Position numbers and translations under genes: made by a program. From contig NZ_OY729424.1 in NCBI RefSeq assembly GCF_963422335.1, positions 3,224,001 through 3,288,000 on the forward strand: DNA of 64,000 nt, written 5' to 3'. The notes beneath the pieces are model-generated. The model was given only the letters and a program-made list of their open reading frames with translations, was not told the DNA's origin and made no database searches. This document shows, one piece after another, positions 54,402 to 63,441 of this stretch (positions are counted from its first letter, which is position 1; the number at the start of each line of letters is the position of its first letter). The DNA comes from an uncultured Roseateles sp. GTDB taxonomy: Bacteria; Pseudomonadota; Gammaproteobacteria; Burkholderiales; Burkholderiaceae_C.

Positions 54402-55067
54402 TCAGTAGCGCAACTCCAGCAACAGCACATCGTTCTCGCGCTTCATCTGGAAGCGGGTCAGGAAGCTGTTGCCGAGCAGGATGTGGCTCATCTGGCCCGG
54501 GATGACGATGGCCTCGATATTGCGCACCTCGACGTCACCGACGCGCACCGAGGCCAGTTGCACCAGGTGGGCAGGCACGGCGCCGTTGGCGGTTTGCGTC
54601 AGTACGCGGCGGCCGTCGCGATAGCGGATGTTCAATCGGTCGGCCTCGCCCTGGCCGATAGCTACGCTGGTGGCACCGGTGTCGATCAGGAATTGCGTGG
54701 TCTGGCCGTTGATCGTGCCATTGGTCGTGAAATGGCCGCCGGCGCCGGCGCTGAGCATGATCTGTTTGCCCGCACCCGGGGCGGCGGTGGCGTCGCCAAT
54801 GCTGCCGGGCGAGGCGCCGTAGACGAGGGTCTGGCGCTTGCCGCTGACCTCGATCTGGGCCTGGTCATCGCCCATGCTGACGAGGTGCACACCCTTGACA
54901 GTCTGACCCACGGCCAGGGTGCGCGGCTCGCCGTCGATCAGCAGCAGGGCCTTGTTGGCACCGAGGCTGCCATTGAAGCTGACGCGCGCGCCGGCCGGCT
55001 GGGCCTGGCCTGTGGCCAGGCCTGCCATCAAAAGAGCCGCAGTGAGCAGCGTGGCGCGTAGCTTCAT
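54402..55067 (-). CDS. Clan-AA retroviral-like aspartic protease, exported
   Basis: Exported protein of 221 residues. A signal peptide (MKLRATLLTAALLMAGLATGQA) is followed by an N-terminal region with AQIEVSGKRQTLVYG and a single-copy aspartic protease domain with the active motif DTGATSVA and the flap/hydrophobic blocks HILLGNSFLTRF. Single-domain enzymes of this clan work as dimers. It sits 6 bases after yajQ. The periplasmic target is unknown. Confidence 0.85.
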   Translation of the reverse strand: MKLRATLLTAALLMAGLATGQAQPAGARVSFNGSLGANKALLLIDGEPRTLAVGQTVKGVHLVSMGDDQAQIEVSGKRQTLVYGASPGSIGDATAAPGAGKQIMLSAGAGGHFTTNGTINGQTTQFLIDTGATSVAIGQGEADRLNIRYRDGRRVLTQTANGAVPAHLVQLASVRVGDVEVRNIEAIVIPGQMSHILLGNSFLTRFQMKRENDVLLLELRY

Positions 55068-55073
55068 GTGAAC

Positions 55074-55568
55074 TCAGTCCCGGAAATTGTTGTAGCTCAG
55101 TGGCACGTCGGCGATCTCTTTCTTGAGCATCGCGATGGCGCCCTGCAGGTCGTCGCGGTTCTTGCCGGTGATGCGCACCGCATCGCCCTGGATCGAGGCC
55201 TGCACCTTGAGCTTGCTGTTCTTCACGGCAGTGACGATCTTCTTGGCTAGGTCCGACTCTATGCCCTCCTTGACCTTGAAGATCTTCTTGACCTTGTCGC
55301 CGCCCAGCTTCTCGACCTTGCCGCTGCGATCCAGATAGGTCAGCTCGACCTTGCGCTTGGTCAGCTTGTCGATCAGCACGGCGTCGATCTGGTCGAGCTG
55401 GAAGTCGCTGTCGCCGTAGAGGATGATCTCTTTTTCCTTCTCCTTGAACTCGATGCGCGCACCCGTGCCCTTGAAATCGAAACGGGTGCTGACTTCCTTG
55501 GCGGTGTTGTCAACGCCGTTGCGGATTTCAACCATATTGGGTTCGAGGACGGTGTCAAAGCTGGGCAT
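55074..55568 (-). CDS. yajQ: YajQ-family cyclic-di-GMP/nucleotide-binding protein
   Basis: Cytoplasmic protein of 164 residues with two RNP-like folds. The opening PSFDTVLEPNMVEIRNGVDN, the FDFKGTGARIEF strand and the ending IADVPLSYNNFRD are diagnostic of YajQ. Some members bind c-di-GMP and act with LysR regulators; others bind tRNA or nucleotides. It begins a minus-strand run with the aspartic protease and VOC genes and is divergent from murB. Confidence 0.93.
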   Translation of the reverse strand: MPSFDTVLEPNMVEIRNGVDNTAKEVSTRFDFKGTGARIEFKEKEKEIILYGDSDFQLDQIDAVLIDKLTKRKVELTYLDRSGKVEKLGGDKVKKIFKVKEGIESDLAKKIVTAVKNSKLKVQASIQGDAVRITGKNRDDLQGAIAMLKKEIADVPLSYNNFRD

Positions 55569-55644
55569 GGTCTGAGAGATTCCTGGAGTGAGGCCTTATC
55601 GGCGAAAATTGTGCGCTTGTAGTCGAGAGAAGTGAATCCCCCGA

Positions 55645-56688
55645 ATGAGCGCGCAGGCCTTGAGTATCGAGCAGGATGTGAACCTGAAGCCTTTCAATAG
55701 CTTCGGTTTAAGCACTTTTGCCAAACGTCTGGTGCGTATTCGCAGCGAGGCCGATGTGCGGCGGGTGTTGGATCACCCGGATCTGGGCCTGAATGCCAAG
55801 TTCATTCTCGGCGGCGGCAGCAATATCGTGCTGACCCGCGACCTCGACGAGGTGGTGCTGAAGCTCGAGGTGCCGGGCATGCGCCTGGTCGAGCAGCGGG
55901 CCGACGCCTGGATTGTCGAGGCCGGCGCCGGGGAAACCTGGCATCAACTGGTGGCCTGGACCCTGGATCAGGGCTATCCGGGCCTGGAGAATCTGGCCCT
56001 GATACCGGGCACGGTGGGCGCTTCGCCGGTGCAGAACATCGGTGCCTACGGCGTCGAGCTGAAAGACCGTTTCGACAGCCTCGATGCGGTGGACCTGGTC
56101 ACCGGCCGCACGGTGACCCTGAATGCCGCCCAATGCCGCTTCGGCTACCGCGACAGCGTGTTCAAGCAGGGCGGTTTTGCCGGGCTGGCCGGCAAGAGCA
56201 TCATCACCCGCGTGCGTTTTCGCCTGCCGCGCCCCTGGCAGCCGGCGCTGGAGTATCTGGAGCTGCAACGCAAGATGGTCGAGACCGGCATCACCGCGCC
56301 CGATGCGCGCCAGATCTTCGACTGGGTCTGCGCCGTGCGCCGCGCCAAGCTGCCCGACCCGGCGGTGATAGGCAATGCCGGCAGCTTCTTCAAGAATCCG
56401 GTCGTGACCGAGGAGCAGTGCCGCGACATCATCGGCCGCGATCCCGGCATCGTTCACTACCCCATGCCCGACGGCACGATCAAGCTGGCCGCCGGCTGGC
56501 TGATCGACGCCTGCGGCTGGAAGGGCAAGAGCATTGGCGGCGCCGGCGTCTATGAGCGTCAGGCCCTGGTGCTGGTCAACCGCGGCAATGCCAGCGGCGC
56601 CGAAGTGGTGACCCTGGCCCGGGCGATACAGGAGAGCGTTTACGGGCGCTTTGGCATCCGGCTGGAGCCGGAGCCGGTGGTCATCTGA
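55645..56688 (+). CDS. murB: UDP-N-acetylenolpyruvoylglucosamine reductase
   Basis: FAD enzyme of 347 residues that makes UDP-N-acetylmuramate for peptidoglycan. The N-terminal FNSFGLSTFAKRL, the FAD loop LGGGSNIVLTRDLD, PGTVGASPVQNIGAYG and the serine-containing GNAGSFFKNPVV are all present, matching the E. coli-type MurB. It stands alone, divergent from yajQ and convergent with a hybrid kinase gene 3 bases away. Confidence 0.95.
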   Translation: MSAQALSIEQDVNLKPFNSFGLSTFAKRLVRIRSEADVRRVLDHPDLGLNAKFILGGGSNIVLTRDLDEVVLKLEVPGMRLVEQRADAWIVEAGAGETWHQLVAWTLDQGYPGLENLALIPGTVGASPVQNIGAYGVELKDRFDSLDAVDLVTGRTVTLNAAQCRFGYRDSVFKQGGFAGLAGKSIITRVRFRLPRPWQPALEYLELQRKMVETGITAPDARQIFDWVCAVRRAKLPDPAVIGNAGSFFKNPVVTEEQCRDIIGRDPGIVHYPMPDGTIKLAAGWLIDACGWKGKSIGGAGVYERQALVLVNRGNASGAEVVTLARAIQESVYGRFGIRLEPEPVVI

Positions 56689-56691
56689 ACG

Positions 56692-58923
56692 CTAGGAAAT
56701 CAGCCCCATCTCCTGACACACTTGGCGGGCCTGACCCAAGGCCACCCGGAGTTCGCGTATCGCATGCTCGGCCGCGGCCGAAGAAGCGTCGGCGGGCAGT
56801 TGCTCCAGCACCATGGCCGGGCGGGAGACGACCAAGAGGCCCAGGCTCAGCGCCGCGCCCTTGACGCTGTGGGCGGTCTGGCGCAGCTCGCTGCGTGACT
56901 GCTCGCGCAGTGCGCGTTCCAGATTGGGCAGGCTTTGCGCCTCGTCGCGCAGAAATGCCTGCAGCAACTGGCGGAAGGTCTCGGGCGGCAGGGCGTTGCG
57001 CACCTGATTCAGCGTTTGCTGATCGATGGCCGGCAGCGGTTCGGCGGGGGCGGCCGGGGCGCGTTCGACCGTCTGGCCCGGGCCATGGCGCAGCAGCATG
57101 GCCTGTAGATCGGCGATGTGCACCGGCTTGGCCAGGAAGTCGTCCATGCCGGCGGCCAGCGCGCGTTGGCGCGACTCCTCGAAGGCATCCGCCGTCAGTG
57201 CGACGATCTTGATATGGCGCTTCGGTGCGGGCAGGGCGCGCATGGCCTCGGTGGCGGTCAGGCCGTCCATCACCGGCGTGTGCAGGTCCATCAGCGCGAT
57301 GTCGAAGTCTTCGCGCATCAGTGCCTGCAGCGCCTCCTTGCCGTTGTGGCAGAAGCGCGCGCTGTGGCCCAGGCGCTGCAGCACCGCCTCCAGGTATTTG
57401 CGGTTGATCTCGTGGTCTTCCGAGACCAGGATGCGCAGGCTGCGTCCCGGCTGGGTGGAGACGGGCGCCACCACCGGCTGGACACCGGGCTCACAGGCCG
57501 GCAGCGGTAGCTCGACGATGAAGGTGCTGCCCAGGTTCAGTGCACTGTTGACGCGGATGTCGCCGCCCATGCGCCGCGCCAGATTGCGCGAGATCTCCAG
57601 CCCCAGGCCGGTGCCGCCGAAGCGTCGCGAGGTCGAGGCGTCGCCCTGGCTGAAGCGTTCGAACAGGCGGTTCTGCGTGGCCTCGTCCATGCCGATGCCG
57701 GTGTCGATGACGGTGAAGCGCAGCATGGCGGCCGAGGCGGCCGACAAATCGCTGTCGGCCGGCAGGTCTTCATCCCGGCGCAGGGTGACGTCCAGTGACA
57801 CCGCCCCGGCTTCACAGAACTTGATCGCGTTGCTGAGCAGGTTCAAGAGGATCTGGCGCAGCCGGGTCACGTCGGCGCGCACCCAGCGTGGCACATCGGG
57901 CGCCATCGTCAGCTGCAGGGCCAGTTGCTTGGCCTGGGCCTGGGGCAGCATCAAGGCCTCCAGCTCGGCCAGCAGGCGGGGCAGCTCCACCGCCTCGGGG
58001 CTCATCTGCAGGCTGCCCGACTCCAGCTTGGACATGTCCAGGATGTCGTTCAGTATCACCAGCAGGTGGCGTGCGCTCTCACTGGCGGTGGCCACCTGCT
58101 CCTGCTGCACCTCGTTCAGCGGCGAGTCCTTCAGCAGCGACAGCATGCCCAGCAAGCCGTGCAGCGGCGTGCGTACCTCATGGCTCATATTGGCCAGGAA
58201 CACGCTCTTGGCGCGGTTCGCGCCCTCGGCCTCGGTGCGCGCCTCGGACAGGTTCTGCGCCAGCGTCTCCAGCGCCTTGCGGCGGGCGTCGAGGCGGCGG
58301 AACTGCTGCAGCGCCAGCAGCGCGAAACCCAGGGTCAGCACGCACTGGAACAGGGTCAGTCCTATGCTGTATTTACTCTGATCTCGTATCAGCTGGATGC
58401 GCTGCGTGGCCTGAGCGGCCAGGTGCTGTGACAGGCGCAGCGACAGGTCGCGCACCGGCGTGTAGAGCTCGGCCATGCGCTGCTGGGTGTTGTGCAGCAG
58501 GGTCTCGTCAAAGGCGCCGCCATTGCTGCGCGAGGCCTGGGCATCGAACCACAGCACAAAGCCGCGCACCTGGGCCAGCGCCTGCTGGTAGGCGAGATCG
58601 TCCTGCATCATGCCCGAGGCCTGGTCGCCGGCGATCACGCCCAGCCGGCTGACGAAGATCTCGTAGCGCGTCTTCATCGTCTCCAGGCTGGCGGCGCCGG
58701 GCTTGTCGATCGCATGCTGCAACTCGCCCTGCAGCTTCAGATACTCCACCTCGAGTTGGAACATGCTCCAGACCAGCGAGTCATGCTCGGTGCGCACGCT
58801 GGCTTGCAGCATATTGACCTGCCGGCCCTCCAGATAAAACACCGCGCCGAAGGCAATGGCCAGGGCGGCGGCCATCAGGGTCAGCAGGGTGCGGCGTTTG
58901 CGCTGTGCAGTGTCTGCCACCAT
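56692..58923 (-). CDS. Hybrid sensor kinase with receiver and HPt domains
   Basis: Inner-membrane kinase of 743 residues. TM1 about residues 10-30, a periplasmic helical sensor of about 150 residues, TM2 about 188-208, then MSHEVRTPLHG kinase core, ATPase (LLSNAIKFCEAG, GGTGLGLEISRNLA), a receiver with Asp in IALMDLHTPVMDG, and a C-terminal HPt with His in TAHSVKGAALSLG. ATG 58923 overlaps the stop of the molybdopterin gene by one base (TGATG); GTG 58926 is an alternative. Gene overlap implies that sensor and molybdoprotein function together. Confidence 0.9.
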   Translation of the reverse strand: MVADTAQRKRRTLLTLMAAALAIAFGAVFYLEGRQVNMLQASVRTEHDSLVWSMFQLEVEYLKLQGELQHAIDKPGAASLETMKTRYEIFVSRLGVIAGDQASGMMQDDLAYQQALAQVRGFVLWFDAQASRSNGGAFDETLLHNTQQRMAELYTPVRDLSLRLSQHLAAQATQRIQLIRDQSKYSIGLTLFQCVLTLGFALLALQQFRRLDARRKALETLAQNLSEARTEAEGANRAKSVFLANMSHEVRTPLHGLLGMLSLLKDSPLNEVQQEQVATASESARHLLVILNDILDMSKLESGSLQMSPEAVELPRLLAELEALMLPQAQAKQLALQLTMAPDVPRWVRADVTRLRQILLNLLSNAIKFCEAGAVSLDVTLRRDEDLPADSDLSAASAAMLRFTVIDTGIGMDEATQNRLFERFSQGDASTSRRFGGTGLGLEISRNLARRMGGDIRVNSALNLGSTFIVELPLPACEPGVQPVVAPVSTQPGRSLRILVSEDHEINRKYLEAVLQRLGHSARFCHNGKEALQALMREDFDIALMDLHTPVMDGLTATEAMRALPAPKRHIKIVALTADAFEESRQRALAAGMDDFLAKPVHIADLQAMLLRHGPGQTVERAPAAPAEPLPAIDQQTLNQVRNALPPETFRQLLQAFLRDEAQSLPNLERALREQSRSELRQTAHSVKGAALSLGLLVVSRPAMVLEQLPADASSAAAEHAIRELRVALGQARQVCQEMGLIS

Positions 58924-59447
58924 CACTGGACCTCCAGCCCGCGCAACTGCCAGATGCAGCGGCTGAAGTAGAGCGCACTGCGCAGCGCGGGCTGCTGGTC
59001 GAAGGGGTACATGATCAGCAGCGGACCCTTGTCACGCAGTGCCATCGGCTGGCCATTGGTCAGGCGCACCACGATCACATCGTGCTTTTGCACGTCTTCC
59101 ATCGGTATCGTCACCCGGTAGTCGTTGAGGGCGGTGGCAAAAATGGTGTGTCCGCTGGCACCGGTGGCAGCGAGGATGTCGCGCAGCAGCGGACCGGTGA
59201 ACTTGGTCGTGCCCTTGTGCCAGGGGGTCTTGGTCTCGAAGCTGTGCTGGGGCAGCTTCTCCAGCAGTTCCATGTCAAACACGGCCACGCGGCCGGCATT
59301 GGTCACCTTGACATTGCCCGTCACGGTCAGCAAAGGGCTGCCGGAGGCGGGGTCCAGCGCCAGCGCGCCCAGCGGCCAAAGCAGCAGCCCGGCCATACCG
59401 GTGAGCATCAGCAGGCTGCGCCGTTGTGCAAAAGCTAGGCGGTTCAT
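58923..59447 (-). CDS. Small exported molybdopterin-dependent oxidoreductase-like protein
   Basis: Protein of 174 residues with a signal/anchor (RRSLLMLTGMAGLLLWPLGALA) and a single oxidoreductase molybdopterin-binding-like domain: TGNVKVTNAG, FETKTPWHKGTTKFTGPLLRDIL, DYRVTIPMEDVQKHDVIVV and RDKGPLLIMYPFD. It is shorter than YedY/SuoX enzymes, so it may be a cofactor-binding sensor subunit instead of an enzyme. AAGAGG precedes ATG 59447. It directly overlaps the hybrid kinase gene, a pairing seen in other Proteobacteria. Confidence 0.8.
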   Translation of the reverse strand: MNRLAFAQRRSLLMLTGMAGLLLWPLGALALDPASGSPLLTVTGNVKVTNAGRVAVFDMELLEKLPQHSFETKTPWHKGTTKFTGPLLRDILAATGASGHTIFATALNDYRVTIPMEDVQKHDVIVVRLTNGQPMALRDKGPLLIMYPFDQQPALRSALYFSRCIWQLRGLEVQ

Positions 59448-59554
59448 TGTGTATACCTCTTCCCAATCGTGGCGTGCAGGCCGCCAATACCCGGGCTCGG
59501 GGGCTCGGGTCAAGCTTGCTCAAAGGCTGTTTGAGGCGTGATTCTATGGGGGCT

Positions 59555-60532
59555 TCAGCGCGGCAGGCCCGGCGGCAGCGGCAGGCCACGGGCGGCCATG
59601 GCGCTGCGCACGCGGTCGGGGCGGTCGCTGATGATGCCATCCACGCCCAGGTCCAGCATCTGCTCGATCTGTGCCGGCTCGTTGACCGTCCACACGACCA
59701 CCGACAGGCCCAGGCCCTTGGCCTCCTTCAAGGCCTCCGGCGTCAGGTCACCGAAGTAGGGCGACCAGATGGCGCCGCCGGCGGCCTTGATCATCTTCGG
59801 CAGCGACCCGCCATGCTCGGCCAGCGTGCGGCCATCGGTCCAGCGCGGGTCGGCGACATTGTTCATCCAGCTGCGCTGGGCTGTCAGATAGACGGTGGGT
59901 ATCCTGGGCTCGAGCTTTTGCGCGATGCGCAGCGTGCGCCAGTCAAAGCTTTGCAGGGTCACCCGCTCGGTCATGCCATGGGCCTTGATGACGGCCAGCG
60001 CCGCTTTCACAAAGGGCTCGGGCTCGGGCGTCAGCGTTGGCTCCAGCGGCGAGAGCTTGGTCTCGATATTGAAGCGCACCGTGGTGTTGCCCAGTGCCTT
60101 CACCCGCTCGAACAGCTGGTCCAGGCTCGGGATGCGGGTGCCGTCCACTGCCTGCTGGTCAGGGAAACCGGCGCCGTACTTGCTGCCCGGCTTGAGTCGG
60201 CCGATGTCAAAGGTCTGCAACGCAGTCCAGGCCAGCCGATACATCGGCGGCGGCGTGTCGGGAATCCAGTTGCCCATCGCATCGCGGGTGAAGTTGGGGT
60301 TGAGCCGAGAGTCATGGGCGATCAGCACCATGCCGTCGATGCTCATGCCCAGGTCCAGCTCCAGCGTGGTCACGCCCAGCCTCATGGCATTCTCGAAGGC
60401 CGGCAGCGTGTTCTCGGGCATCAGGCCGCGGCCGCCCCGATGGGCTTGCAGGTCCAGGGCGCCGGCGGTGGCGGCAAGGCCCAAGCTCAGGGCCAGGGCC
60501 AGTGAGGCGGAGTGAAGGGTTTTCATGGGCAT
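59555..60532 (-). CDS. Exported glycerophosphodiester phosphodiesterase
   Basis: GlpQ/UgpQ-family enzyme, about 325 residues, hydrolyses glycerophosphodiesters to glycerol-3-phosphate and alcohol. A signal peptide (MKTLHSASLALALSLGLAATAGA) places it in the periplasm. The catalytic DLQAHRGGRGLMPENT and LELDLGMSIDGMVLIAHD blocks hold the His-Glu-Asp-His site. Two ATGs, 60532 and 60526, start the same signal; the first was taken. No glp transport genes are nearby. Confidence 0.87.
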   Translation of the reverse strand: MPMKTLHSASLALALSLGLAATAGALDLQAHRGGRGLMPENTLPAFENAMRLGVTTLELDLGMSIDGMVLIAHDSRLNPNFTRDAMGNWIPDTPPPMYRLAWTALQTFDIGRLKPGSKYGAGFPDQQAVDGTRIPSLDQLFERVKALGNTTVRFNIETKLSPLEPTLTPEPEPFVKAALAVIKAHGMTERVTLQSFDWRTLRIAQKLEPRIPTVYLTAQRSWMNNVADPRWTDGRTLAEHGGSLPKMIKAAGGAIWSPYFGDLTPEALKEAKGLGLSVVVWTVNEPAQIEQMLDLGVDGIISDRPDRVRSAMAARGLPLPPGLPR

Positions 60533-60654
60533 AACGCTATCACGAACCTTGGGCCTTCCGACGGCGACACGCCTTGCCTGTCTCCTCGGCGACAAGGGCT
60601 CCGGCGGGCTGCGTGGAAGATATCGGTGAGCACCCCCCACGCCATCGAGGATTC

Positions 60655-62361
60655 ATGCCCATGTCGAACAGCGTTGACCGCCCCCACTTCGCCCATTGGC
60701 CCAAGCGCCTGCCGCGGACCCTGAGCATCCCCGAAACCAGCCTGTGGTTCAACCTGGAGGTGGCTGCGCGGCGCTTCCCCAGCAAGCCGGCCTACGTCTT
60801 CTTCGGCCGCGAACTGTGCTACGCCGACCTGCATGCCCAGGCCCTGGCCCTGGCCGGCTGGCTGCAGAGCGTGGGCGTGCAAAAAGGCGACCGGGTCGCG
60901 TTGTTCATGCAGAACTGCCCGCAGTATGTGGCGGCTTTCTACGCCATCAACCGAGCCGATGCGGTGGTGGTGCCGGTCAATCCGATGAACCGCAGCGAGG
61001 AGTTCAAGCACTACATCACCGACCCGCAGACCAAGGTCGTGATCTGCGGCGCCGAGCTGGCGGCCATCGTCGATGAGGCCAACCGCGCCCTGCCGCCCGA
61101 GGCGCGGGTGCAGCAGGTGCTGGTCAGCCGCTATGTCGATGCCCTGCCCGAGGGCGCGCCGCCGGCCGAGCTGATGCCCTCCGAGGCGATGTGGGCCTGG
61201 CTCAATCAGGCCCATGCCCTGCCCGAGGGGGCCACGCCCTGGCACGAGGCCCTGGCCGCCGGCCAGACGCCCGGCACGCACACCGCCCAGGCCGACGATC
61301 TGGCCCTGCTGCCCTATACCTCGGGCACCACCGGCCTGCCCAAAGGCTGCATGCACACGAACCGCACGCTGATGGCCAACGCCGTGGCCGGCGTGTTCTC
61401 GAATGCCGGGCCCGAGACCGTTGGCCTGGCCGTGGTGCCTATGTTCCACATCACCGGCATGCTGTACGGCGTGATCGCCACCATTTACGCTGGCGCCACC
61501 CAGATCATCTTGCCGCGCTGGGACCGCGAACTGGCCGGGCGGCTGATCTCTCGCCACAAGGTCTCGCACTGGGTCTGCATTCCGACCATGATCATCGACC
61601 TCTTCGGCAGCCCCAACTACCGGAGCTTCGACCTGTCCAGCCTGCGCAATCTCAGCGGCGGCGGTGCCGCCATGCCGCTGGCCGTGGCCGAGCGCCTGCA
61701 GCAGGAGTTCGGCCTGACCTTTTGCGAGGGCTATGGTCTGACCGAAACCGCCGCGCCCTCGCATGGCAATCCGCCCGAGCGGGCCAAGCTGCAGTGCCTG
61801 GGCATGCCGATCTTCGGCGTCGATTCCCGCGTCGTGGACCCGCTCACCCTGCAGGAGATGCCGGTCGGCGAGGTGGGCGAGATCATCACCCGCGGGCCCA
61901 TGGTCTTCAAGGGCTATTGGCGCAACCCGCAGGCCACCGCGGCGGCCTTTGTTGAGTTCGAAGGCCAGCCCTTCTTCCGCACCGGTGACCTGGGAACCAT
62001 GGACAAGGACGGCTACTTCTTCATCACCGACCGGCTCAAGCGCATGATCAATGCCAGTGGCTACAAGGTCTGGCCGTCCGAAGTCGAGATGCTGCTGTAC
62101 AAGCACCCGGCCGTGCAGGAGGCCTGCATCATTGCCACCAAGGACGCTTACCGGGGCGAGAGCGTCAAGGCCATCGTGGTGCTGCGCGCCGAAGCCGTCG
62201 GCAAGACCACCGAGCAGGACATCATCAGCTGGGCCCACGAGCACATGGCTGCCTACAAGGCGCCGCGTGCGGTGCAGTTCGTCGCCAGCCTGCCCAAGTC
62301 GGGCTCGGGCAAGGTGATGTGGCGGCTGCTACAGGAAGAAGAGAGCGCGAAGGCAGGCTAG
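60655..62361 (+). CDS. Long-chain acyl-CoA synthetase (FadD-like)
   Basis: AMP-forming acyl-CoA ligase of 568 residues. The phosphate loop is YTSGTTGLPKG, with GYGLTETAA and FRTGDLGTMDKDGYFFITDRLK following, and the adenylate lysine in PKSGSGKVMWR near the C-terminus. Activates fatty acids for beta-oxidation. CGAGG precedes ATG 60655 (second ATG at 60661). The specific acyl chain is not readable. It converges with the GNAT-DUF924 gene, overlapping by 4 bases, and is divergent from the glycerophosphodiesterase gene. Confidence 0.88.
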   Translation: MPMSNSVDRPHFAHWPKRLPRTLSIPETSLWFNLEVAARRFPSKPAYVFFGRELCYADLHAQALALAGWLQSVGVQKGDRVALFMQNCPQYVAAFYAINRADAVVVPVNPMNRSEEFKHYITDPQTKVVICGAELAAIVDEANRALPPEARVQQVLVSRYVDALPEGAPPAELMPSEAMWAWLNQAHALPEGATPWHEALAAGQTPGTHTAQADDLALLPYTSGTTGLPKGCMHTNRTLMANAVAGVFSNAGPETVGLAVVPMFHITGMLYGVIATIYAGATQIILPRWDRELAGRLISRHKVSHWVCIPTMIIDLFGSPNYRSFDLSSLRNLSGGGAAMPLAVAERLQQEFGLTFCEGYGLTETAAPSHGNPPERAKLQCLGMPIFGVDSRVVDPLTLQEMPVGEVGEIITRGPMVFKGYWRNPQATAAAFVEFEGQPFFRTGDLGTMDKDGYFFITDRLKRMINASGYKVWPSEVEMLLYKHPAVQEACIIATKDAYRGESVKAIVVLRAEAVGKTTEQDIISWAHEHMAAYKAPRAVQFVASLPKSGSGKVMWRLLQEEESAKAG

Positions 62362-63251
62362 AACCCCGATCCCGGCTCCGCCAGATAGGCCAGTTCCGCC
62401 AGCGTCGAGTCGCGGCCCAGCATCGCGTTGCGGTGCGGGAAGCGGCCGAAGCGCTGTATCACCTCCTGGTGGCGCTTGGCATAGTCCAGCGCGCCGCTCA
62501 TCCGCGGGTCGGCGGCAGCCAGCCGCTCGAACAGGGCCACCGAGCGGGCCTGGTTGGCCAGGCCCTCGTCATGCTCGAAGGGCATATAGACAAACCAGCG
62601 CTGCAGCGTGCCGAGGGCGAGGTCCTGACTGGCATCGACCAGGGCCGCGGCCGTCCTCAGTGCCTGGGCATCGCCGGCGAAGGCCTGCTTGCTGCCGCGG
62701 AAGATGTTGCGGGTGAACTGATCCAGCAGCACGATCTTGGCCAGCGCCGTCTGCGGCGCCAGCGCCCAGTCGCTGAGCTCGCCATGCAGGCCACGTCGCA
62801 CCAGCGTGCCGAAGCGTTCGGCAATCTCGGCGTCGAAGGCGGGGTCCTTCTTGAACCAGACTTGGCGAACCTGGCCGGCTTCGGCGCTGCCGGCGGCGCC
62901 AAACCAGAAGTCCAGCACCTGCTGCGCCTCGTTTGCGGTGGCGGTGGACAGGCGGGCGTCATGCGCCAGGGTCAGGTCCTGATACTCCGGGTGGCGCTGC
63001 AGGTAGACGCGCACATAGCTGCAGGCCGGCACGACCTGCAAGTGCTCGGCCTTGGCCCATTCCAGCGCCTGCCGGACCAGGGCGGCGGCAATGCCTCGGC
63101 CCTCCAGCCGCGGCGGCACGCCTGTGTGGGTGAAGACCACGCGCGGGCCCTCCAGCTGGTACTCGGCCTCGCACTCCAGGCCATCGACGATGGCGACGAA
63201 ACGGCCGCGTGCGGCCTCGTGGCGGATCTCCAGGGCAGGGTGCGGCTGCAT
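62358..63251 (-). CDS. Fusion of YjdJ-type N-acetyltransferase and DUF924
   Basis: Protein of 297 residues made of two domains normally encoded separately. The N-terminal part (about 1-90) is a short GNAT-like domain: VVFTHTGVPPRLEGRGIAAALVRQALEWA contains the RGIAAALV acetyl-CoA loop. The C-terminal part is DUF924: VLDFWFGAAG, ALAKIVLLDQFTRNIFRGSKQAFAGD and FVYMPFEHDEGLANQ. The junction is near residue 105. Function is unknown; DUF924 has a TPR-like fold. Its 3' end overlaps the acyl-CoA ligase by 4 bases. Confidence 0.82.
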   Translation of the reverse strand: MQPHPALEIRHEAARGRFVAIVDGLECEAEYQLEGPRVVFTHTGVPPRLEGRGIAAALVRQALEWAKAEHLQVVPACSYVRVYLQRHPEYQDLTLAHDARLSTATANEAQQVLDFWFGAAGSAEAGQVRQVWFKKDPAFDAEIAERFGTLVRRGLHGELSDWALAPQTALAKIVLLDQFTRNIFRGSKQAFAGDAQALRTAAALVDASQDLALGTLQRWFVYMPFEHDEGLANQARSVALFERLAAADPRMSGALDYAKRHQEVIQRFGRFPHRNAMLGRDSTLAELAYLAEPGSGF

Positions 63252-63441
63252 CTCAATCCACCCTGATGTCCACAGGCCCGGCGATGGATCGGGCTTGAGC
63301 AAAGTCAAGCAGGGTGCAGGCGGCAGGGACACACGACAGGGGCTTCATCGGCTCTCCAGAACTATTTGTCGCCGCACAGGGGGATTGTTCACGTCTGGGC
63401 ATGCGGCGCCCCGGGGCCAGCGGCTAGCATGCCACATCCCA

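Noticed and set aside
60574..60654. Upstream TTG start extending the acyl-CoA ligase by 27 residues
   Set aside because: Extension has no homology-like features; ATG 60655 has a purine-rich site just before it.
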